Counted from the stretch's first letter, positions 44,413 through 58,730 are shown. The stretch is DNA of 64,000 bases from Mumia sp. ZJ1417 (GCF_014127285.1 NZ_CP059901.1:3596001-3660000), one strand, 5' to 3'. The notes: generated by a model not told the origin, from the sequence alone. Numbers and translations: made by a program.

Positions 44413-46537
44413 GGGCCTTCACCAAGGGCCGTTCGAGCAGTGGCGCGAGGGTCCGGGCGTACGTGGCGGTGAGGTGCGAGCCGTCGAAGTAGACGACGAC
44501 GCCACCGACAGCGCCGTCGCAGACCTCAGGGCCGCAGATGTGGTCGTTCAGGTCGGTGAGCACGATGCCCGGGTCGTCGAGGTTGCGGACGGCCGCGACC
44601 ACCGGCTCGGCCGGCTCCCACTGCGAACGCGGCGCCGAGCAGCGGGTGACGTCGTCGGCGTTCTCGGCAAGGCAGTCGGGGATGATGTCGTCGGGCGCGG
44701 GGGTGTCGCGGATGACGGCGACAGGGACGTCCGACTCGCGCAAGGTCGCGAGGGTGCTCTCGTAGCCGCGGAGGTAGTCGTCCTGGCTCCCTGCGACGTC
44801 CTTGCCCACGGCGGGGACGGAGATGCGGTTGGTGTACACGACGAGGTCGAAGTCGCCGGCCGCGACCTCACGGGTCACGCGTCGTCCCCAGGTCGAGCAG
44901 CGCCGCGTCTTGGAGGCAGCGTCGAACTCCTGCTCGGTTTCGGCCAGTGCGCACTGGGATGCAAGGTAGGTGGTGATCTTCCAGCCACGCGTCTTCGCGA
45001 TCTCCTGCAGCGCGGGCAACCACTGGCCGGCGTGGGAGTTGCCGACGAGCGCGACAGATGTCTCCCCCTCGGGATCTCCGAACGCGCACTCGGCCACGCG
45101 GAACCGCGGCGGGCTGGACCAGCAGTCCTTGCCGCCGGAGACGTCCGCGTAGGCGTCGGACTTGTCGTTGAGCGCCTGGGCCGGGGCCGGGACGATCGGG
45201 CCAGACGTGGTGCGCGGGCAGTCCGCACCGGGCGCGAGCGCCGCCGCGCCGAAGCAGGGGTCGTCACCGGAGATCGCCGCCGCGAGCTGCTCGCGCGCCT
45301 CGGCCTCCTTGCGGTCGACCTCGACCAGCTGCACGGCCGCCATCGCGACCACGACTGCCATCCCGGCAAGGCCGAGAAGGTACGGCTTGCGGAGCGGGCG
45401 TCCCCACTGAGGCGTCCGGAAGCGGTCCTCGACGTACCGCTTCGTCAGTGCCGCGAGGATCAGGGAGAGCCCCAGGACAGCGAGCTTGCCGAGCAGGCCG
45501 AGCTCCGAGCCGGTGGCGTAGGGGGCGAGGGCGATGAGCGGCCAGTGCCACAGGTAGACCGAGTACGAGACGTCGCCGAGCCACTGGACGGGACGCGTCG
45601 CCATCATCCCGGCAGGCGATCCCGGAGCGGCGGGCGCGTTGGCGGCGATCACGGCCGCAGCGCCCAGCACGGGAACGGCCGCCTGCCAGCCCGGGAACGG
45701 AGTTGCCCCCGTGTAGGTGAAGCCCGTCCAGACGATCGCGGCCAGGCCCACCCAGGCGAGGACGACCCGTGCAGTCGCAGGCCAGGCGACGGCCTCCACC
45801 GCGCGGCCGCGGCCGAACCCGTACTTGCCGACCAGGACCGCCAGCAGACCGCCGACCCCGAGCTCCCAGACGCGGGTCGGGGTCACGAAGTAGGCGCGGG
45901 CCGGCTCCGTGGCGGTCTCGTGGACCGAGTAGGCGAAGGACGCAGCCACCACCGCGCCGAGGCCGACGGCGACGACGACAGCCGGGGAGCGGCGGACCTT
46001 CGCTGCCACCGCGACCAGGACCAGGATGAGGAGCGGCCAGACGATGTAGAACTGCTCCTCCACCGACAGCGACCAGAAGTGCTGGACCGGCGACGGCGCG
46101 TTCTCGGCGGCCAGGTAGTCCACCGCGTCCGAGGCGAGGAGCCAGTTGACGGCGTACAGCGCCGAAGCACCGGCCTGCTTGGCCGTCGCTGCCCACTGCG
46201 TCTCGGGCGCGAAGAGCCGGGACGCGACGAGGGTGACGGCGAGGACGAGGAGCGAGGCGGGGAGGAGCCGGCGGATCCGTCGGCTCCAGAACACGGTGAG
46301 GTCGCGTCCGCCACGAGGCGGCTTGCCGAGAAGGTGCGACGTGATGAGGAACCCGGAGATCACGAAGAAGACGTCGACGCCGGTGAAGCCGCCGGTGAGC
46401 CGGTTGGGCCACAGGTGGTAGACGAGCACGAGCGAGACCGCGATCGCCCGCAGAGCCTGGATGTCGGTGCGGGTCCCCGATGCTGCACGCTCTTCGTGCG
46501 CTCGTGACGAGCGCTCGCTCAGGGACCTGCTGCTCAC
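44399..46537 (-). CDS. Membrane O-acyltransferase (acyltransferase-3 plus SGNH domain), paralogue of 28384-30516
   Basis: The 712-residue protein has the same architecture as the first acyltransferase: a multi-spanning N-half (LRAIAVSLVLVYHLW, VDVFFVISGFLITSHL, RRIRRLLPASLL, PLIALAPYATGS) and an SGNH C-half with DGSHLTATYARTLAP. Block I reads LVGNSHAGQ, with Asn where the canonical motif has Asp. Two such enzymes in one locus suggest two O-acylation sites on the polymer. GTG 46537 has GAGGAACGAAC upstream. A minus-strand TATCAT (46585-46590) could be its -10, in the gap after the TagF-like gene. Confidence 0.9.
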   Translation of the reverse strand: MSSRSLSERSSRAHEERAASGTRTDIQALRAIAVSLVLVYHLWPNRLTGGFTGVDVFFVISGFLITSHLLGKPPRGGRDLTVFWSRRIRRLLPASLLVLAVTLVASRLFAPETQWAATAKQAGASALYAVNWLLASDAVDYLAAENAPSPVQHFWSLSVEEQFYIVWPLLILVLVAVAAKVRRSPAVVVAVGLGAVVAASFAYSVHETATEPARAYFVTPTRVWELGVGGLLAVLVGKYGFGRGRAVEAVAWPATARVVLAWVGLAAIVWTGFTYTGATPFPGWQAAVPVLGAAAVIAANAPAAPGSPAGMMATRPVQWLGDVSYSVYLWHWPLIALAPYATGSELGLLGKLAVLGLSLILAALTKRYVEDRFRTPQWGRPLRKPYLLGLAGMAVVVAMAAVQLVEVDRKEAEAREQLAAAISGDDPCFGAAALAPGADCPRTTSGPIVPAPAQALNDKSDAYADVSGGKDCWSSPPRFRVAECAFGDPEGETSVALVGNSHAGQWLPALQEIAKTRGWKITTYLASQCALAETEQEFDAASKTRRCSTWGRRVTREVAAGDFDLVVYTNRISVPAVGKDVAGSQDDYLRGYESTLATLRESDVPVAVIRDTPAPDDIIPDCLAENADDVTRCSAPRSQWEPAEPVVAAVRNLDDPGIVLTDLNDHICGPEVCDGAVGGVVVYFDGSHLTATYARTLAPLLERPLVKALSGA

Positions 46538-46599
46538 GTCGTTCGTTCCTCGGAGTCTCGTCGGGTTCCTGCGCGTTCTCGTCGATGATAGGTGGCCGG

Positions 46600-48981
46600 T
46601 CAGCCCCCACCGAACAGCGCGTCGACGGTCCGGGCGGCTGCCTGCCCGTCATCGCGCGGGTTGTACATGGCCACCCATGCCTCGTACCGGCGCGCGTACG
46701 CGGCCCCGAGCGTCTCCAGCCCCCGCAGCACCTCGACCACCTCGGTGGTCTCGCGCACGACGGGTCCGGGCGCGGTCGCCTCCAGGTCGAAATAGAGCCC
46801 ACGGCGCCGGTCGCGGTAGTCGTCGAGGTCCGGGACGAAGAACACCATCGGCTTCCCGGTGACGGAGAAGTCGAACATGATCGACGAGTAGTCCGTGACC
46901 ACGGCGTCGGCCACGAGGTAGAGATCGTTGATCTCCGGGTACGAGGTCACGTCCCGAACGGCTCCCCCACCCACTGACGACTCCCACCCCGTGATGTTCA
47001 TGTGACCGCGCACGAGCAGCGTGAACCTGTCACCCATCGCGCGGACGAGGGCGTCGACGTCAAGCAGGGCGGGCATCACGCGGTCGCCGTCGCGCCAGGT
47101 CGGCGCGTACAGGACGACGACGTGGTCCGAGGGGATCGCGAGCCTGCGTCGCACCCGCGCGGAGGCTGCCGGATCGGGTCGTACCAGCGCATCGTTGCGG
47201 GGGTATCCCAGCTGGAGCACCTCACCCTCGTACGCCCAGGCCCGTGGGAAGATCTCGGCGCTGTAAGGGTTTGGCGCGAGGAGGGCGTCCCAGCGCGCGA
47301 CGGACCGGCGCGTCCACGCGTCCCACTCAGGGGCCCCGCCGCGCACGGCCGTCCGATCTCCACCGAGGAGCTTGAGCGGGGTTCCGTGCCACGTCTGGAC
47401 CACGCGCTGTCCAGGCCGACGGACGAGCGCCGGCGGCAGACCCGCGTTGAACGTCAGGAAGGACGCGTGCGCGAGCACCTCCCACCACTCCTGCGAGCCC
47501 CTCACGACGCCTCGCCCTCCCGGCGGCACGGGGACCGACCGGTCGGCGACTCCCCAGACGAGGTCGAGGTCCGTCCCCCGGCGGAGCAGCTCGTCGTGGA
47601 TCGCCCTGCCGCTGTCGGTGGCGCTGGCGCCGTAATAGCACTCGAAGTACGCGACCCGCGCCGGCGCGCTCGGTGCGGAGACGTAGCGTCGCCTGAGCCG
47701 CTCTTGGTGGAACGGTCCACGCTCGTCCGCGACGAGATCCGGCGTGGTCTCCAGGAGGAGTCGGCCGCCGGCGGTCACCGCGACCCGGACACGGATGCCC
47801 GAGGCGTCGACCGTGAAAGGGATCTCGCGTTCGACGGAATCGTCCAGCCGCAGTGCGATCTCGCCGTCGCCCTCGTCGCCGTATCCCCGAACCGTGAAGC
47901 GGTCGGACGGCAGGGGTCGGGTCCCGGACCACTCGTCCGCCGCGAAGGAGACGAGCGCCTCGAAACGGTCTCCTTCGACGGAGACCGCGCACGGAAAGGA
48001 CCGGCGTGGACTGCTCAGCCCGATCCGCAGCTCGGCGACGTCGCCTGCGAGACTCCCGCGCAGCACGAGCCCGTCGTCGCGCACGGTCAGCTCCTCGACG
48101 CGGGCGGCGGGACGTGTGGACACCCCGACCCGACCGGACGGTCGACGGAACACGGACGCCGCGAACGCGACAGCGGATCCGTCCCCGGCAGGCCAGCACG
48201 CGGGAGCTCGGCTGCCGTCGGACCGCTCCGCGACGAGGTCAGCGTCCTCCACCACCTGGTCGGAGCCGAACACCTCGGCGGACAGACCGGTGCGCGTGCA
48301 GGTGACCGTACGAAGCGGGTGCTCGGCGCCACCGTCGCGCTCGACGAGGACGAGGCTGACGAGGTCGGCCCCGGACACGGTCACCCCGAGTCCTGCGCGC
48401 GTTGCCTCCGCCAGCTCGAGACGCGAGGCGACGCGCTCGACCCGCACCTGGAGCCCCTCGTCATCGGACCATGACAGCCGAAGGTTGCGCTCGGCGTCGA
48501 TGGTCGACGCCCGCAGCCGTCGGGCCCGCGATCGCGGGCGACGGTCCGTCCACCGAAGTGCCCCAGGCGTCTGCGCTGCGAGGACACGGACCGTGGCGCG
48601 CGGCACCGCCCGTCGTGTCACGAGCCCTCCGAGCTCCACCTCGGCGACGAAGGCGTCGTCCGCACGGCTGCGGGTCGCGTCCCCAAGCTCAGTGTCTGCC
48701 TCGAGATCGCGTGCCGCGTGCGCCTGTGCCTCTGCCACAAGACGGCCGTCAGGGCTAACGACCTGAAGGGCCGTCGCCGTCAGAGGCGCACCACCGGGGT
48801 CGTAGACCCACCCCGCCAGGCGCAGCGTCGTCGGTCCCACCCAACGGGCGTCAGTCAATGTGAGAACCGCAGACTGCGCGTCGGCGAGGGTCGCGCCGAG
48901 AACCCCCTCGGTCTCCCGCGCACGGCGCACCCGTGCAACGACGCCCTCGGCGACCCTCAGTGCGCGTCGTCGTGCAGCCAC
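46600..48981 (-). CDS. CDP-glycerol glycerophosphotransferase (TagF/TagB-like)
   Basis: The 793-residue protein has no GT2 domain. Residues 1-420 are beta-rich repeats like those in the middle of the GT2-TagF fusions. The C-terminal domain (about 430-785) keeps VVQTWHGTPLKLLGGD, LYAPTWRDGD, LLVRGHMNI and VTDYSSIMFDF, so it should be active in glycerol-phosphate transfer. GTG 48981 lies inside the end of the upstream methyltransferase-GT61 gene (25-base overlap), which suggests coupled translation; internal GTG starts are possible. Confidence 0.88.
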   Translation of the reverse strand: MAARRRALRVAEGVVARVRRARETEGVLGATLADAQSAVLTLTDARWVGPTTLRLAGWVYDPGGAPLTATALQVVSPDGRLVAEAQAHAARDLEADTELGDATRSRADDAFVAEVELGGLVTRRAVPRATVRVLAAQTPGALRWTDRRPRSRARRLRASTIDAERNLRLSWSDDEGLQVRVERVASRLELAEATRAGLGVTVSGADLVSLVLVERDGGAEHPLRTVTCTRTGLSAEVFGSDQVVEDADLVAERSDGSRAPACWPAGDGSAVAFAASVFRRPSGRVGVSTRPAARVEELTVRDDGLVLRGSLAGDVAELRIGLSSPRRSFPCAVSVEGDRFEALVSFAADEWSGTRPLPSDRFTVRGYGDEGDGEIALRLDDSVEREIPFTVDASGIRVRVAVTAGGRLLLETTPDLVADERGPFHQERLRRRYVSAPSAPARVAYFECYYGASATDSGRAIHDELLRRGTDLDLVWGVADRSVPVPPGGRGVVRGSQEWWEVLAHASFLTFNAGLPPALVRRPGQRVVQTWHGTPLKLLGGDRTAVRGGAPEWDAWTRRSVARWDALLAPNPYSAEIFPRAWAYEGEVLQLGYPRNDALVRPDPAASARVRRRLAIPSDHVVVLYAPTWRDGDRVMPALLDVDALVRAMGDRFTLLVRGHMNITGWESSVGGGAVRDVTSYPEINDLYLVADAVVTDYSSIMFDFSVTGKPMVFFVPDLDDYRDRRRGLYFDLEATAPGPVVRETTEVVEVLRGLETLGAAYARRYEAWVAMYNPRDDGQAAARTVDALFGGG

Positions 48982-50825
48982 GCGAGGCTGTCGTGCAGAT
49001 GAGCGATGTCGACGGAGAAGTCGGCCGCGATGTCTGCCGGCGGCGCGACTGCGACCCCCTGCAGGCCCCGGTATCGCCCCTCCTTGAGGCAGACGATGTC
49101 GTAGAAGTAGTCGTGCTTCATGGCTTCGGTGGCGAGCGCGAGCACCGAGACTCCGCGCGGCGAGAACGCGAGGTTGCTCATCGCCGCTCCCATCACACCG
49201 ATCACGTGGCTCGCCGACCGGAAGGTAGCGATCTGGTCGCGCACCGACAGATCCTCGGTCGCCACGACCTCGTAGCCGTACTCCGCGAGCACCTCGAGGA
49301 CCTCGGGCTCATTGACGAGCCGACGTCGTTGGACCCCGTGTCGGGTCAGGTAGATCCGGCGGGCGCCCTCACGCGGCTCGACCGTCGAGGCAGCCTCCTC
49401 GAGCACCGCGATCGCCAAGGGTGACTTTGACACCGGGTGGCGGGTCAGATGGCCGAGGACGATGAGCCGCTCGAACTCGTACGTCGCCCGGTCGAGGAAC
49501 ATGAGCTGGTCCGAGGTGATCCCGAAGAGTCCGAGGGAGTCCTCGACGACGCGCTGCATCGCCGGCGTCGGCTGCTCGTTGAGCACGAAGGTGCAGGTGG
49601 ACAGGTCGGCGACGTCGCGCAGCAGTCCGACCTTCGGGAGCGTGTCGATCATCCAGTGGCCGTAGTTGGCGTCCCACGTCTGCTTGAGCAGCACGTGGTG
49701 TCGGCCGTCCTGAGCGGGGATCCGCTCGTGCACCTCGATCGGGACCTCGTTGACCCACAGCTGGTCCTTGACGACCTGGAACATGCCGGAGCCGCGCGTG
49801 AGGTTGCGTGCACAGTTCAAGGTCTCGTCGACGATCTTGCCGTCACGTGTCAGGGCCAGACCGTTGCCGACGACCCGGACGTCCGCGAGCTCGGCACTGA
49901 CCGCCTGGGGAACACTCACCACTCCATCGCCGCGGAGCGCCTCGAACGCGGCGAGGATCTCAGGGGAGGCGTCGACGAGCTCGGCGTCGGGACGCGGGTA
50001 CGAACCACCCGCGTCACGAGTCTGCGCGGCGTCGCTCAGCTCAGCGACCGAGCGGACTCGATACTTGCGCTGCGGGAACGCCTTCTTATGGAGGATCGCG
50101 GAGTTCTTGATGAACTGGACGGACTCCACCGTCCGACGGCAGTAGGCGTCGAAGTCGTCGCTCGGCGCCCCCGCACGTGTGCCGGCAGTGATCGACTCGG
50201 CGATGCGGCTCACGTAGTCGAATGCGGTCTCGCCCGAGCCGCGCCCGTAGACCTTCGCATAGTCCTCGCCGAAGCTCGTGTGGATGTCCTCGACGACGAA
50301 GAAACCGCCAGGACGCACCACCGGAAGCAGCTTCTGCAGCGTCTCGATCTGATGGCTCCAGACGTGCGACCCGTCATCGATCACGATCGTGGGCCGAAGC
50401 TTCTTCGCGAGGCGCTCCAAGAATGCCGTGCGCGACTGGTCGCCGATGAGGATGGAGATGCGATCGCTCGCGTACTGCCGGCATTCCGGGCTGATGTCGA
50501 CGCCGAAGAGCTGAGCGTGGGGGAAGTACTCCTCCCACATCCGGATCGACGACCCCTTGTGCACACCGATCTCGAGCAGCTGGATCGACTCGTCACGGAG
50601 ATGACGGAACACCGACTCGTACGTCGCGAGGTAGTCGTGGAGCTCGGACGACTTGTCGGTGCCGGTGCGGATGCCGATCTCATCGAGCGACGGGCGGGGC
50701 GCCTGGGCGGTCTCGGAACGACCGGACGACAGGAGCGAGCGACCGGCACGGCGGATCGGCGCAGGAAGCCGGCGAGCGAGCTGGCGGGCGGCCGAGGGCT
50801 GCTGGGAAGGGGGCATCGGTGTCAC
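48957..50825 (-). CDS. Bifunctional SAM-dependent methyltransferase and GT61 glycosyltransferase
   Basis: Residues about 45-220 are a class I methyltransferase with TGTDKSSELHDYL, the SAM loop LLEIGVHKGSS, FGVDIS, VIDDGSHVWSHQ and GGFFVVEDIH, close in pattern to sugar O-methyltransferases such as MycE/demethylmacrocin types. The C-terminal half (about 300-620) is GT61 (WDANYGHWMIDTLPK, RIYLTRHG, GVMGAAMSNLAFSPRGV). It is the only GT61 protein here whose N-terminal methyltransferase domain keeps its motifs. It may transfer a sugar and methylate it or its neighbour. The start is GTG 50825, 6 bases after TACTAT, probably leaderless; ATG 50816 is the alternative. It has 622 residues. Confidence 0.87.
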   Translation of the reverse strand: MTPMPPSQQPSAARQLARRLPAPIRRAGRSLLSSGRSETAQAPRPSLDEIGIRTGTDKSSELHDYLATYESVFRHLRDESIQLLEIGVHKGSSIRMWEEYFPHAQLFGVDISPECRQYASDRISILIGDQSRTAFLERLAKKLRPTIVIDDGSHVWSHQIETLQKLLPVVRPGGFFVVEDIHTSFGEDYAKVYGRGSGETAFDYVSRIAESITAGTRAGAPSDDFDAYCRRTVESVQFIKNSAILHKKAFPQRKYRVRSVAELSDAAQTRDAGGSYPRPDAELVDASPEILAAFEALRGDGVVSVPQAVSAELADVRVVGNGLALTRDGKIVDETLNCARNLTRGSGMFQVVKDQLWVNEVPIEVHERIPAQDGRHHVLLKQTWDANYGHWMIDTLPKVGLLRDVADLSTCTFVLNEQPTPAMQRVVEDSLGLFGITSDQLMFLDRATYEFERLIVLGHLTRHPVSKSPLAIAVLEEAASTVEPREGARRIYLTRHGVQRRRLVNEPEVLEVLAEYGYEVVATEDLSVRDQIATFRSASHVIGVMGAAMSNLAFSPRGVSVLALATEAMKHDYFYDIVCLKEGRYRGLQGVAVAPPADIAADFSVDIAHLHDSLAWLHDDAH

Positions 50826-50831
50826 GCGCCG

Positions 50832-50837
50832 ATAGTA
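50832..50837 (-). promoter_or_regulatory. -10 element of the 48957-50825 gene, apparently leaderless
   Basis: TACTAT on the minus strand lies 6 bases before GTG 50825, with a partial -35 (TTCTCC, 50855-50860) 17 bases further up. No Shine-Dalgarno sequence is present. Confidence 0.5.
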
Positions 50838-50864
50838 GGCGCTTGCTTGTCCGAGGAGAAGGGC

Positions 50865-51728
50865 TCAGCGTGGGAGCAGGCCCAGCAGGTAAGCACCGTA
50901 CCCGCTCTTGACCAACGGCTCGGCGCGCTCGCGCAGCTCGTCGTCGGTGAGGAACCCGGCCCGCCAGGCGACCTCCTCCGGGCACCCGATCTTGAGGCCC
51001 TGGCGACTCTCGATCGTCCGGACGAAGTTGGAGGCGTCGTTGAGGGAGTCGAACGTCCCGGTGTCGAGCCACGCGGTGCCCCGCGGCAGGATCTCGACCT
51101 GGAGCCGTCCCTCGTCGAGGTAGACCCGGTTGAGGTCGGTGATCTCCAGCTCGCCGCGGGCCGACGGCTTGAGCGACCGGGCGATCTCCACCACGTCGGA
51201 GTCGTAGAAGTAGAGGCCGGGCACCGCGAAGCTGCTCCGCGGCTCGGCGGGCTTCTCCTCCAGCGAGAGCGCCTTGCCGGACTCGTCGAACTCGACGACG
51301 CCGTACGCCGTCGGGTCGCGGACCTGGTAGCCGAAGATGGCCGCGCCGTCGAGCGAGCCGAACCGCGTCAGCTGACCACCCATGCCAGGTCCGTAGAAGA
51401 TGTTGTCGCCCAGGACGAGCGCCGCCGCGCCCTCGTCAAGGTGGTCCGCGCCGAGGATGAAGGCCTGCGCGAGCCCGTCGGGGCTGGGCTGCTGGACGTA
51501 CGACAGCGAGATGCCGAAACGCGACCCGTCGCCGAGGAGACGTGCGAACTGGGGCGCGTCCTCGGGCGTCGTGATCACGAGGATGTCGCGGATGCCGGCG
51601 AGGACGAGCGTCGACAGGGGGTAGTAGATCATCGGCTTGTCGTAAACCGGCACGAGCTGCTTGCTGGTGCCGAGGGTGATCGGGTGCAGCCGAGACCCCG
51701 TCCCACCGGCCAAGATGATGCCACGCAT
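50865..51728 (-). CDS. rmlA: Glucose-1-phosphate thymidylyltransferase
   Basis: RmlA makes dTDP-glucose, the first step to dTDP-rhamnose. The 287-residue protein has [18 protein letters not shown], the [17 protein letters not shown] segment, [25 protein letters not shown] and [10 protein letters not shown], all in normal places. ATG 51728 is 6 bases after a TACCAT -10. The other dTDP-rhamnose genes are 4 kb away on the opposite strand, so they form a separate unit. Confidence 0.96.
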   Translation of the reverse strand: MRGIILAGGTGSRLHPITLGTSKQLVPVYDKPMIYYPLSTLVLAGIRDILVITTPEDAPQFARLLGDGSRFGISLSYVQQPSPDGLAQAFILGADHLDEGAAALVLGDNIFYGPGMGGQLTRFGSLDGAAIFGYQVRDPTAYGVVEFDESGKALSLEEKPAEPRSSFAVPGLYFYDSDVVEIARSLKPSARGELEITDLNRVYLDEGRLQVEILPRGTAWLDTGTFDSLNDASNFVRTIESRQGLKIGCPEEVAWRAGFLTDDELRERAEPLVKSGYGAYLLGLLPR

Positions 51729-51734
51729 CGGGCC

Positions 51735-51740
51735 ATGGTA
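51735..51740 (-). promoter_or_regulatory. -10 element of rmlA, apparently leaderless
   Basis: TACCAT on the minus strand ends 6 bases before ATG 51728. No Shine-Dalgarno sequence and no clear -35 are seen. Confidence 0.45.
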
Positions 51741-51798
51741 GGGACGACGCGGCCGCAACGCGAGTGGCGTGAGTCCGCAAGACCGGCACGATGGCTGC

Positions 51799-53562
51799 AT
51801 GACGGACAAGTCGCTCGATGCGATCGGCCTGCGGCGGGGGGTCCCGCAGGCCTCCGCCGCGCTCGACCACCTCCACGCGTACGAGGCTGCCGTCGACGGC
51901 ATGGCGGTGCCGCTGACCGAGGTGGTGGTCGTGGCGCGCGCGTACGCGACCGCCCTCGGCAACACGTTCGCAGAGCGCTATCCGGAGGCGACCGTGCACG
52001 TCCTCGCAGCGCCATGGAACCCCCCAGAGGGAGTGTCCGACCAGGGACCGCTCGACAACGTGCGCCGCAACCCGTGGCACGGCAGCGGGACGTTCACCGA
52101 CATCTTGTCTGTGCTGCCACGCCCGCAGCTGCTGGTGCTCGCGCTGCACCGCAAGACCTCGGGCCAGGTGACGGCGTTGCGCAAGCTCCACGGATACGTC
52201 GAGGCCGGCGGGGTACTCGCGGTCGAGCACATCGATCGCTCCCCCGGAGATCAGACTGTCGCCGACGCCGGGGAGTCGGTCAGGGCCGTCATCGAGGAGG
52301 CCGTACGACGCTCCGCCGAGCCGCCGGCCGCACACGGCTGGTCGACATGGCTCGACGCGTTCGCCCTTTCGCTCGAGAGCGTCTCGTACCACCACGACCT
52401 CGCGCTCGTCACCAAGCGGCACATGCTCTTGCGCATGCTGCACACCGCGGAGACGGTGCCGGTCCTCGATGCCCGATACGGCGAGGGTTCACCGGTGACG
52501 AGGCTTCTCGAGCGCCCCGGCAGCACGTTCACCGGGCGGGCCGTGGTCACCACGCACGGCAAGGGACCCGACGTCGTCACCGGGACTTTCACCGTCCCGC
52601 CCCTCGCGGTACGCCACTACACGCAGGCCCAGACGTACCCCCGCCAGCTCGTCTCCTACGGCGACTACTGGCTCCCCGACTCGTTCCGACACCAGCACGC
52701 ACCTCACCTGCGACACCCCGGGCTCGTCCGCTCCAGCGACGACATGGCGGTGATGCGACCGCGGTGGCGTCCGGACCAGCACCGGACGTGGGACGGCCCG
52801 CTCTACTACCTGGACACCGAGTACCCCGGACACTTCGGCCACGTGTGCACCGAGGTGATCTCGCGGCTGTGGGGCTGGGAGCAGGCTCGTGAGGTGCACC
52901 CCGACATCAGGCCGCTCATCAGCCTCCGTCCGGGGCAGTCGCGCGTGCCGGAGTTCGTCCACGACATCCTGACCGCCTACGGCATCCCGCGGTCCAGCGT
53001 GGTCACCCAGTACGGCGACGAGGTGCTCGACGTGGAGAACCTCGTCGCCGCAGACCCGGAGTTCGAGAACCCGCGCTACGTCTCGCCGGCGATCGCGCAG
53101 ACCTGGAGCCGCATCCGCGAGGCGTTCGCCGACATCGAACCACCGGTGCGCGCCGAGCGGATCTTCGTCACCCGCAGCTCGCGGCGCCTCTGCCACCAGG
53201 GGCCGGCGATCGAGCGCTTCTTCGCCGACCGCGGATTCGCGATCGTGCATCCCGAGCAGCACTCGTACGGAGAGCAGGTGCAGCTGTTCGCCCAGGCGCG
53301 GGTCATCGCCGGGTATGGCGGGAGCGGGATGTTCACGATGATGCACGCCCCGCACGCGCGGGTCATCCTCATCTCCGGGGACGGCTACCGTGCCCAGAAC
53401 GAGGCGCTCATCGCCGCCGTCAACGGCAACGACATCCACTACTTCTGGGGCCGGAGCATCCCGCAGGAGCGCGACCCCACGATGCGCAAGATCGCCTTCG
53501 GCGACGACTTCACCTTCAACCTCCGACGACACCACTGGGCGCTGCGGCGGCTGCTCCGCTGA
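51799..53562 (+). CDS. GT61-family glycosyltransferase with degenerate methyltransferase-like N-domain
   Basis: It is a paralogue of the 8357 and 22020 proteins. The C-terminal half has [45 protein letters not shown] and NDIHYFWG. The N-terminal 190 residues are Rossmann-like ([49 protein letters not shown]), with the late strands of a methyltransferase but no SAM loop. It has 587 residues from ATG 51799. It is divergent from rmlA and is followed by the TagE-like gene 37 bases after its stop. Confidence 0.8.
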   Translation: MTDKSLDAIGLRRGVPQASAALDHLHAYEAAVDGMAVPLTEVVVVARAYATALGNTFAERYPEATVHVLAAPWNPPEGVSDQGPLDNVRRNPWHGSGTFTDILSVLPRPQLLVLALHRKTSGQVTALRKLHGYVEAGGVLAVEHIDRSPGDQTVADAGESVRAVIEEAVRRSAEPPAAHGWSTWLDAFALSLESVSYHHDLALVTKRHMLLRMLHTAETVPVLDARYGEGSPVTRLLERPGSTFTGRAVVTTHGKGPDVVTGTFTVPPLAVRHYTQAQTYPRQLVSYGDYWLPDSFRHQHAPHLRHPGLVRSSDDMAVMRPRWRPDQHRTWDGPLYYLDTEYPGHFGHVCTEVISRLWGWEQAREVHPDIRPLISLRPGQSRVPEFVHDILTAYGIPRSSVVTQYGDEVLDVENLVAADPEFENPRYVSPAIAQTWSRIREAFADIEPPVRAERIFVTRSSRRLCHQGPAIERFFADRGFAIVHPEQHSYGEQVQLFAQARVIAGYGGSGMFTMMHAPHARVILISGDGYRAQNEALIAAVNGNDIHYFWGRSIPQERDPTMRKIAFGDDFTFNLRRHHWALRRLLR

Positions 53563-53577
53563 GATTTCACGCATGGT

Positions 53578-53594
53578 GCGCAAAAGGGTTGCGC
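53578..53594 (+). promoter_or_regulatory. Hairpin with the ribosome-binding purines in its loop
   Basis: GCGCAA-AAGGG-TTGCGC forms a 6-bp stem whose 5-base loop is the only Shine-Dalgarno-like sequence before ATG 53599. It may be a leader structure affecting translation, or a short attenuator after the GT61 gene. Confidence 0.3.
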
Positions 53595-53598
53595 GAGT

Positions 53599-57847
<4,249 letters not shown>

Positions 57848-57902
57848 TTGGCCGCACGGCTGACTACAGTGTTTTGCAGCCGACCCACGGAACGAGGAAC
57901 AC

Positions 57903-58730
57903 GTGCGCCAGCCTGCGAAGTCCTTCGCCGTCAAGTGGATCAAGCCCTTGGTCGGTGACACCGTGTGGGCCCGCCTGCGCGACCCGCTCAGGCGCCGCCC
58001 CGCGCCCGCGCCACCCCGCAAGACCCGTGCGCAGCGGCTGGCAGAGATGGACCTCACACAGCTGGCGCGGCACTTCCGTACGGACAAGTGGGGAACCCAC
58101 CGCTACACGCCGCACTACCAGCGCCATTTCGCGCCCTTCCGCGACCAGAAGATCAACCTCCTCGAGATCGGCATCGGGGGTTACGCCCGCAAAGGCCGCG
58201 GTGGCAAGTCGCTACGGATGTGGAAGCACTTCTTCCGTAACGCGCAGGTCGTCGGGCTCGACCTCGAGGACAAGTCGTTCGTCGACGCCGCGCGGATCAC
58301 GACGTACCAAGGCAGCCAGGCCGACCCCGCAGTGCTCCAACGCATCCTCGACGAGGTCGGCGACCTCACGATCATCATCGACGACGGTAGCCACCGCTCG
58401 GAGCACGTCCGGGCCAGCTTCGCGTACCTGTTCCCGAGGCTGGCCAACGGCGGGTTGTACGCGATCGAGGACACCCAGACGTCGTACTGGCCCGAACGCG
58501 GCGGCAGCGACGACCTCGACGATCCGACGACCACGATGGCGCTGGTCAAGTCCCTCGTCGACGGTCTGAACTACGAGGAGTTCGTGGACGAGTCGTACGA
58601 GCCCACCTACACGGACCTCCACGTCGTCGCCGTGCACTGCTACCACAACCTCGTGATCATCGAGAAGGGCGACAACCGCGAAGGCACCCGGCGGCGGGCG
58701 ATCCTCCGGTCGCGGTACGCGGAGCAGTGA
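57903..58730 (+). CDS. Class I SAM-dependent methyltransferase (sugar O-methyltransferase type)
   Basis: The 275-residue protein has a basic N-terminus (about 45 residues), then FRTDKWGTHRYTPHYQRHF, the SAM loop LLEIGIGGYARKGRGG, VVGLDLEDKS, IIIDDGSHRSEH and GGLYAIEDTQTSYW. The set matches MycE/demethylmacrocin-type sugar O-methyltransferases and the N-domain of the 48957 protein. GAGGAAC lies just before GTG 57903. A TACAGT at about 57864 may be the -10. It follows the dTDP-rhamnose genes, so O-methylation of rhamnose is a reasonable guess. Its stop overlaps the next start as GTGA. Confidence 0.85.
   Translation: MRQPAKSFAVKWIKPLVGDTVWARLRDPLRRRPAPAPPRKTRAQRLAEMDLTQLARHFRTDKWGTHRYTPHYQRHFAPFRDQKINLLEIGIGGYARKGRGGKSLRMWKHFFRNAQVVGLDLEDKSFVDAARITTYQGSQADPAVLQRILDEVGDLTIIIDDGSHRSEHVRASFAYLFPRLANGGLYAIEDTQTSYWPERGGSDDLDDPTTTMALVKSLVDGLNYEEFVDESYEPTYTDLHVVAVHCYHNLVIIEKGDNREGTRRRAILRSRYAEQ

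Noticed and set aside
44474-46507. 677-residue open frame antisense to the second acyltransferase
   Set aside because: It is low-complexity and Arg/Glu/Asp-rich with no domain; the minus-strand acyltransferase is complete.
49437-52892. 1151-residue open frame antisense to the MT-GT61 and rmlA genes
   Set aside because: It covers rmlA and the MT-GT61 fusion on the opposite strand, both with intact motifs, and overlaps the start of the 51799 gene in another frame. It is a compositional artefact.
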